From Geobacter sp. OR-1 (GTDB lineage Bacteria; Desulfobacterota; Desulfuromonadia; Geobacterales; DSM-12255): DNA of 53,788 nucleotides. Positions within the stretch are counted from its first letter, which is position 1; every line of letters starts with the position of its first letter. A model generated the notes under the pieces. It worked only from the letters and a program-made list of their open reading frames with translations, searched no databases and had not been told where the DNA came from. The DNA is taken from the NCBI RefSeq assembly GCF_000813145.1, contig NZ_BAZF01000025.1, positions 1-53,788 of the forward strand, in the 5' to 3' direction. Below are positions 49,704 through 53,788 of the stretch, piece after piece. The position numbers were made by a program, and so were the translations under genes.

Positions 49704-49724
49704 GAATAATAGAGCGAGGGATGG

Positions 49725-50315
49725 ATGGCCGACACAGACTGCCGTGCAAACCTGATCAGGACGGCAACTCTTCTTTTCGCCGAGAGCGGCTATAATGGTG
49801 TAAGCGTTCGCCAGATAGCCAGGGCTGCCGGCGTCAACCTTGCCATGATTTCCTACTATTTCAGCGGCAAGGAGGGGTTGTATGGCGCGGTGCTGAATGA
49901 ACAGTTTGCGGTGCTGCGACGAATTCCCGAGATCAAGACCGTTGAAAACGACCCCCTCAAGAAATTTGAATTATATGTACGGGCCACCGTTGCCCGCTAC
50001 CGAAAGAACCCCTTCCTGCTTCGCTTTTATACCAGCGAACTGACCAACCCCACTCCCTGCTTCGAATCGATCGTCAAACCGGCAATCAAAGGGGTTGTGC
50101 AGCTCCTGATCGATACTTTCACCGACGGGCTTTCCCATGATCAGTTCCGCAAGGATCTCGATCCTACCGATACGGTGCTGGCGCTGGCCGGAATGATCAA
50201 CTTTTATTTTCTCCTGGAACCGGTCACGACCGAACTGCTTGACCACTCGGCCGAAAGGGATGAAGCGCTGATTCAACATATCATGGATATTTTCGCCAAA
50301 GGGGTTTTGAAATAG
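49725..50315 (+). CDS. TetR-family transcriptional regulator
   Basis: A 196-residue protein. Residues 6-55 form the TetR DNA-binding domain (LIRTATLLFAESGYNGVSVR, then AAGVNLAMISYYFSGKEGLY). The C-terminal ligand domain resembles the CerR/YbjK group. Palindromes flank the gene, so it probably represses itself and the short gene downstream. The aldehyde dehydrogenase lies behind a terminator but may also be a target. Confidence 0.9.
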   Translation: MADTDCRANLIRTATLLFAESGYNGVSVRQIARAAGVNLAMISYYFSGKEGLYGAVLNEQFAVLRRIPEIKTVENDPLKKFELYVRATVARYRKNPFLLRFYTSELTNPTPCFESIVKPAIKGVVQLLIDTFTDGLSHDQFRKDLDPTDTVLALAGMINFYFLLEPVTTELLDHSAERDEALIQHIMDIFAKGVLK

Positions 50316-50345
50316 CATCAATATTTTTTTTGACCATGCATTGTT

Positions 50346-50355
50346 CAAACGTTTG
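50346..50355. promoter_or_regulatory. second TetR operator candidate
   Basis: CAAACGTTTG, a perfect 10-bp palindrome with the same AAACG half-site as the operator upstream of tetR. It lies 76 bp before the small rubredoxin-like gene. Confidence 0.5.
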
Positions 50356-50431
50356 TTTGGCGCATTTGACTGCAAATCTGCAACGGACGATGGCCTGATT
50401 GGCAGCTACCTAACAACCAAAGGAGAAACCC

Positions 50432-50605
50432 ATGGAATCGAACAGTCTCTATGAATGTGGAATCTGTTACTATCAGAGCAGAGCCAAGGATTTTACGCCA
50501 ATAACCGTCAGTGCCGACTTTTCTGCCCTGGAGTGCCCCAAATGCCTCAACAACGATAAAGACCAGTTCACCGAAATCACAATTGCCGTTGAACAGGCCG
50601 CTTAA
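50432..50605 (+). CDS. small rubredoxin-like/zinc-ribbon protein
   Basis: A 57-residue protein with two cysteine pairs, ECGICYY near residue 9 and ECPKCLN near residue 35. This is the layout of rubredoxin-like or zinc-ribbon knuckles, but shorter in spacing than true rubredoxins and lacking their Cys-Pro-Xaa-Cys-Gly loops. AGGAGA precedes the ATG and a strong terminator follows, so it is a single-gene unit. It may bind iron or zinc; function unknown. Confidence 0.75.
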   Translation: MESNSLYECGICYYQSRAKDFTPITVSADFSALECPKCLNNDKDQFTEITIAVEQAA

Positions 50606-50646
50606 CCGTTCTTCAGCACCGTCCGCACTGCAGAATTATCTGCCAG

Positions 50647-50675
50647 GGCCGCTTCCCCGAGGAAGCGGCCTTTTT
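50647..50675 (+). terminator. intrinsic terminator after the small rubredoxin-like gene
   Basis: A perfect 10-bp stem GGCCGCTTCC / GGAAGCGGCC with a 4-nt loop is followed by five T. Confidence 0.95.
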
Positions 50676-50782
50676 CTTTGACAAATCGCCGCTATCGTCT
50701 TGCGTGGCTGGACAATTGCGGCATGATTTATGATAAAGCATCGGTGTTCGGCGATCTGATAATGGACTCAAATGGAGGGACT

Positions 50783-52204
50783 ATGCACGAGCGCAACAAT
50801 CTTTATCTGAACGGCCAGTGGACGCCCCCTTCAGGGGATCGCTTCATCAAGGTCACCAATCCTGCCACGGAAGAAGTAATAGCCAGGATTCCTGCCGCCA
50901 CCCCTGCTGATGCGGAGAGTGCCGTTGCTGCCGCCAGGGCTGCGGCTGATGCCTGGGGAGAAACTCCGGTTACCGAACGGGCTGCTCTTCTTGGCCGGAT
51001 ACATCAGGGCATGACCGCCCGGATGGAAGAACTTGCCCAGACCATCACCGCCGAGGTCGGGATGCCGATCAAGCTTTCGCGGCGGATCCAGGCCGGGCTT
51101 CCGGCAGCGGTCGTTGAGAGTTACATTAAACTGATCGGCGAATATCAGTTTGAAGAGCGGCTCGGAAACTCCCTGGTGGTCAGAGAACCGGCCGGAGTCG
51201 CCGCGTGCATCACCCCCTGGAACTATCCCCTCCACCAGGTCATTGCCAAGGTGGCACCGGCGCTGGCCGCCGGTTGCACCGTAGTACTCAAACCGAGCGA
51301 AGTGGCACCTCTTTCGGCCTTTATCCTGGCGGAAATCATCCACGAAGCCGGCTTACCGGAAGGGGTTTTCAACCTGGTGAGCGGCACCGGCGAAACGGTC
51401 GGCGAGCTCCTGGCCGGCCATCCCGACGTTGACATGATCTCCTTCACCGGCTCGGTTCGGGCCGGGTGCCGGGTAGCCACGCTGGCTGCGCCGACGGTCA
51501 AACGGGTCGCACTGGAACTGGGGGGGAAATCGGCGGCCGTGATCCTCGACGATGCCGATCTGCCCGCTGCTGTCAAGGGGACTGTCGGCGCCTGCTTCAT
51601 CAATTCCGGCCAGACCTGCACTGCCCATACCCGCATGCTGGTGCCTGAACGCATTTATGCCCAGGTTGTCGACCTTGCAGTTGAGATTGCCCAGACCTAC
51701 CAGCCCGGCGACCCGTTCAACGAATCGACCCGGCTCGGACCGCTGGTGTCCGCGACCCAGCTGGAGCGGGTGCGCAGCTATATCCAGGCCGGGATCAGAG
51801 AGAGGGCATTACTGCTTACCGGCGGCGCAGCCCCGCCGAAGGGGCTGGAGCAAGGGTATTATGTCCAGCCGACTGTCTTTGGCCGCGTTACCCCGGACAT
51901 GACCATTGCCAGGGAAGAGATCTTCGGCCCGGTACTCTCCATAATGACGTACCGGAATGAGGACGAAGCAGTCGCCATCGCCAACGGCACCAATTACGGA
52001 CTTGCTGCCGCAGTCTGGTCAAGCGACCCGGCACGGGCCGAACGAATGGCGCGGCGGCTCAAGGCCGGCCAGGTGGATATCAACGGCGGCTCCTTCAACC
52101 TGCTCGCCCCCTTTGGCGGTTACAAACAGTCGGGAATCGGCCGGGAACTCGGCAAATACGGTCTGGAAGAGTTTCTGGAAGTCAAGGCGATGCAGTTTAA
52201 ATAA
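50783..52204 (+). CDS. NAD(P)-dependent aldehyde dehydrogenase
   Basis: A 473-residue ALDH-superfamily enzyme oxidising aldehydes to acids. It has the [15 protein letters not shown] start, ITPWNYPL, the Rossmann motif ([10 protein letters not shown]), the catalytic-Glu motif LELGGKS and the catalytic Cys in [13 protein letters not shown], then [10 protein letters not shown]. The Met at 50783 follows GGAGGG; an in-frame upstream Met would begin in the preceding terminator region. It offers an NAD-linked alternative to the tungsten AOR for disposing of aldehyde made by the alcohol dehydrogenases. Its monocistronic setting suggests separate control. Confidence 0.93.
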   Translation: MHERNNLYLNGQWTPPSGDRFIKVTNPATEEVIARIPAATPADAESAVAAARAAADAWGETPVTERAALLGRIHQGMTARMEELAQTITAEVGMPIKLSRRIQAGLPAAVVESYIKLIGEYQFEERLGNSLVVREPAGVAACITPWNYPLHQVIAKVAPALAAGCTVVLKPSEVAPLSAFILAEIIHEAGLPEGVFNLVSGTGETVGELLAGHPDVDMISFTGSVRAGCRVATLAAPTVKRVALELGGKSAAVILDDADLPAAVKGTVGACFINSGQTCTAHTRMLVPERIYAQVVDLAVEIAQTYQPGDPFNESTRLGPLVSATQLERVRSYIQAGIRERALLLTGGAAPPKGLEQGYYVQPTVFGRVTPDMTIAREEIFGPVLSIMTYRNEDEAVAIANGTNYGLAAAVWSSDPARAERMARRLKAGQVDINGGSFNLLAPFGGYKQSGIGRELGKYGLEEFLEVKAMQFK

Positions 52205-52263
52205 ATGCTCAAGCCGGCAAAGCCGTCCGGCGTGATGATTTCTTTATTCTTCGAGCATTAAAA

Positions 52264-52300
52264 GAGCCGGGCTCTTTCTTGAGAGGGCCCGGTTCATTCT
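52264..52300 (+). terminator. terminator after the aldehyde dehydrogenase gene
   Basis: GAGCCGGGC (52264-52272) pairs with GCCCGGTTC (52287-52295) with one G-T wobble, extended by TCT/AGA across a bulge. The following sequence is only moderately T-rich. Confidence 0.5.
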
Positions 52301-52603
52301 ATTATCTGATAACTGGGGAGTTTTCGGGCAGAACCAATGACAATCCACCCTCCTGAAGCGATAGCGTGTTGCTAAACGCCACACTGCAGCATTTCACCAC
52401 GCTACTGTTCCTCAAGACGTTCCCGGCAAAGAAAAACCAGTGACAACAAAATAACATCGCAGTTACGGTAGGTTTGCCCCACAGGGTCAATTTATCCCGG
52501 TATTGCGGCCCCCAATATTACCGTGGAGTATCCGACCGGGCCGATTGCAGCTACCATCCGTAATTTCAAGCTATTAACGCGTAAAACAAGGCGTTATGAA
52601 TGA

Positions 52604-52620
52604 TTGGCGTGTCTTTTGCT
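52604..52620 (+). promoter_or_regulatory. possible sigma54 promoter before hdrC
   Basis: TTGGCGTGTCTTTTGCT has the invariant GG and GC 12 bp apart and a TTGCT -12 box. Two positions of the -24 box differ from consensus. It lies about 66 bp before the chosen hdrC start. Confidence 0.4.
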
Positions 52621-52685
52621 GTATACTTTTCCGTTCTCATTAACACGACTGGATAGCTCTATATATGACAAAAAGCGGGAGCGCA

Positions 52686-53270
52686 ATGAAACACTCCAAG
52701 ATGACGTTATCGCAGGAGACGATGAACCTGGACTTTGTGAAGAAGGTCGAGCAGCTGTCGGGTAGTTCGGTACGGCGGTGCTTTCAGTGCGGGAAATGCT
52801 CGGCCGGGTGCCCGATGCGCTCGTTCATGGAACACCCTCCTAACCGGATCGTCCGGTTGTTGCAGCTGGGACAGTTCGAGCGGGTCCTGGCGGGCCGGAG
52901 CATCTGGTACTGCGCCTCGTGCGAGACCTGCACCACCCGTTGTCCGAACAAAGTCGATCTGGCGGCGATCATGGACGCCCTGCGCAAATGTTCCTGGGAT
53001 GCCCAGGGAGCGTCCAAGGAATCACTGGTACAGCTGGCGAACAGCCTGTTCCTCGACAACATCCGGAGCTACGGCCGGCAGTACGAAATGCGACTGGCCG
53101 CGGCGTTCAACCTAAGGAGCGGCAAACTCCTGAAAGACTTCATGCTCGGCCCCAAGCTGATCACCAAAGGAAAGCTCAAGATGTTCCACCAGAAGAACAA
53201 GAACCTCGCCGATATCGAGAAGATCTTTAATAGAATAGAAGAGCTGCGCAAAAAAGGCGAGGCCCTGTAG
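52686..53270 (+). CDS. heterodisulfide reductase subunit C-like iron-sulfur protein
   Basis: A 194-residue HdrC-type protein with two [4Fe-4S] cluster motifs: CFQCGKCSAGCP near residue 32 and CASCETCTTRCP near residue 76. HdrC relays electrons between HdrA flavin and the HdrB catalytic clusters. GGGAG precedes the ATG at 52686; an in-frame Met at 52665 adds seven residues. hdrB follows in the same direction. In bacteria such HdrCB modules belong to electron-bifurcating or ferredoxin/NADH-linked complexes, often with FlxABCD. The rest is outside the window. Confidence 0.92.
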   Translation: MKHSKMTLSQETMNLDFVKKVEQLSGSSVRRCFQCGKCSAGCPMRSFMEHPPNRIVRLLQLGQFERVLAGRSIWYCASCETCTTRCPNKVDLAAIMDALRKCSWDAQGASKESLVQLANSLFLDNIRSYGRQYEMRLAAAFNLRSGKLLKDFMLGPKLITKGKLKMFHQKNKNLADIEKIFNRIEELRKKGEAL

Positions 53271-53294
53271 GGGCAATTCGCGAATTGCCCCTAC
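53267..53294. repeat. 28-bp perfect palindrome between hdrC and hdrB (REP-like)
   Basis: GTAGGGGCAATTCG and CGAATTGCCCCTAC are exact complements without a loop. The palindrome includes the hdrC stop codon. It shares ends and core with the element at 22175-22204. Confidence 0.85.
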
Positions 53295-53316
53295 GATCAC
53301 CATCGGAGAAACCATA

Positions 53317-53788
53317 GTGCCGACAAAAAATGTTCTCAATTATTCTTATTATCCTGGCTGCTCCCTGCACGCCTCGGCCAAGGAATACGACGAATCGACC
53401 CGGGCGCTGTTCAAGGCGTTGAACATCGGGCTCAAAGAAGTACCGGACTGGTGCTGCTGCGGGGCCACACCGGCGCACAACGTCGACGAGCTGTTATCGC
53501 TGTCCCTGTGCGCCAAGAACTTGGAGCTCTCCGAACAGGTTGACGGCGACCTGGCCGTAGCCTGCGCCGCCTGCTTCTCCCGGCTCAAAGTAGCCCAGCA
53601 TCGGCTGGCCGACCATCCCGAGGTGCGCCAACAGGTCGAATACGCCCTCGATGCCCCGCTGGCGGTAGGCAAGCCGGTCAAGCACCTCCTCGAAATCCTG
53701 GCCAGCGACTACGGCCTCGACCAGCTGGCGAGCGCAGTCAAGAAACCGCTCTCCGGGCTCAAGGTCGCCTGCTACTACGGCTGCCTGC
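53317..53788 (+). CDS. heterodisulfide reductase subunit B-like protein, 3' end outside window
   Basis: A partial frame of 157 codons from a GTG start that follows GGAGA. It begins PTKNVLNYSYYPGCSLHASA, the typical first CCG-domain start, with the cysteine motif DWCCCGATPAHN and CAACFSRL. HdrB binds unusual noncubane iron-sulfur clusters through CCG motifs and reduces disulfides or related acceptors. The second CCG domain is beyond the window edge. It is separated from hdrC by a REP-like palindrome but is probably co-transcribed. Confidence 0.9.
   Translation, partial: MPTKNVLNYSYYPGCSLHASAKEYDESTRALFKALNIGLKEVPDWCCCGATPAHNVDELLSLSLCAKNLELSEQVDGDLAVACAACFSRLKVAQHRLADHPEVRQQVEYALDAPLAVGKPVKHLLEILASDYGLDQLASAVKKPLSGLKVACYYGCL

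Larger units (their letters stand above)
52205..52685. other. gene-free region between aldehyde dehydrogenase and hdrC
   Basis: It contains the terminator at 52264-52300, an AACGC-N10-GCGTT inverted repeat near 52577-52595 and a sigma54-like element at 52604-52620. A 62-codon minus-strand frame at 52302-52490 has no recognisable product. Confidence 0.5.

Noticed and set aside
52302-52490. Minus-strand frame of 62 codons after the aldehyde dehydrogenase gene
   Set aside because: No ribosome binding site, no recognisable domain, and it begins beside a terminator.
1-53788. tRNA or rRNA genes, CRISPR arrays, insertion sequences, prophage
   Set aside because: I looked for cloverleaf-type repeats, regularly spaced repeats, transposase motifs and phage structural genes and saw none. 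Small RNAs without strong primary motifs could be missed.

Overview
The window looks like a chromosomal segment of a metal-reducing deltaproteobacterium of the Geobacter/Geotalea type. The reasons are the high GC, the multihaem c-type cytochromes at 1-2161 and 28733-29215, the tungsten aldehyde oxidoreductase, the HdrCB pair, the sigma54-rich regulation and the many PAS histidine kinases. No tRNA, rRNA, CRISPR array or intact insertion sequence was seen.

Layout. 1-5273: end of a multihaem cytochrome, a LysR regulator divergent from a methyltransferase, and an MFS exporter. 5349-10944: molybdenum/tungsten cofactor genes (mogA-mobB fusion, moaC, moeA) and a TupABC-type tungstate importer. 11407-15198: tungsten aldehyde:ferredoxin oxidoreductase (aor) with an uncharacterised partner, a MoaD-like carrier and a ThiF-like activating enzyme. 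Both tup and aor have a leader matching the Moco/W-cofactor riboswitch. 15271-23604: a mycofactocin operon, in transcription order mftA, mftB, mftC, a FadH/OYE flavoenzyme, etfA (frameshifted), fixC, fixX, etfB, mftF. 23954-28732: Nudix hydrolase, an ErcA-like protein with a hybrid kinase, and an MFS transporter. 28733-31550: a decaying stretch with a small cytochrome, a deleted isochorismatase-family gene and a chimeric chemoreceptor. 31805-39690: an atypical response regulator, glycerol dehydrogenase, a PAS kinase, a MoxR/VWA pair and an iron alcohol dehydrogenase resembling NDMA-dependent methanol dehydrogenases. 40585-45770: MOSC, moaA, and an NtrC regulator / PAS kinase / ErcA-like operon. 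46406-52204: porin/DUF4242/AmiS-UreI operon, lipoprotein, TetR regulator and aldehyde dehydrogenase. 52686-end: HdrC and HdrB (cut by the window end).

How it may work together (inference). A primary alcohol enters, perhaps through the porin and channel genes. The MDO-like alcohol dehydrogenase oxidises it with peptide-derived mycofactocin as electron acceptor. Reduced mycofactocin passes electrons through the OYE/ETF/FixCX proteins to the quinone pool. The aldehyde is oxidised to the acid by the tungsten AOR or the NAD(P)-dependent aldehyde dehydrogenase. Tungstate import and cofactor genes supply AOR. Near-consensus sigma54 promoters stand before mftA, the MDO-like dehydrogenase and the porin, and the window encodes one sigma54 activator with its own kinase and an ErcA-like protein. 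This makes a coherent alcohol-responsive regulon. mftD and mftE are not in the window, and etfA carries an apparent one-base deletion in a G run.
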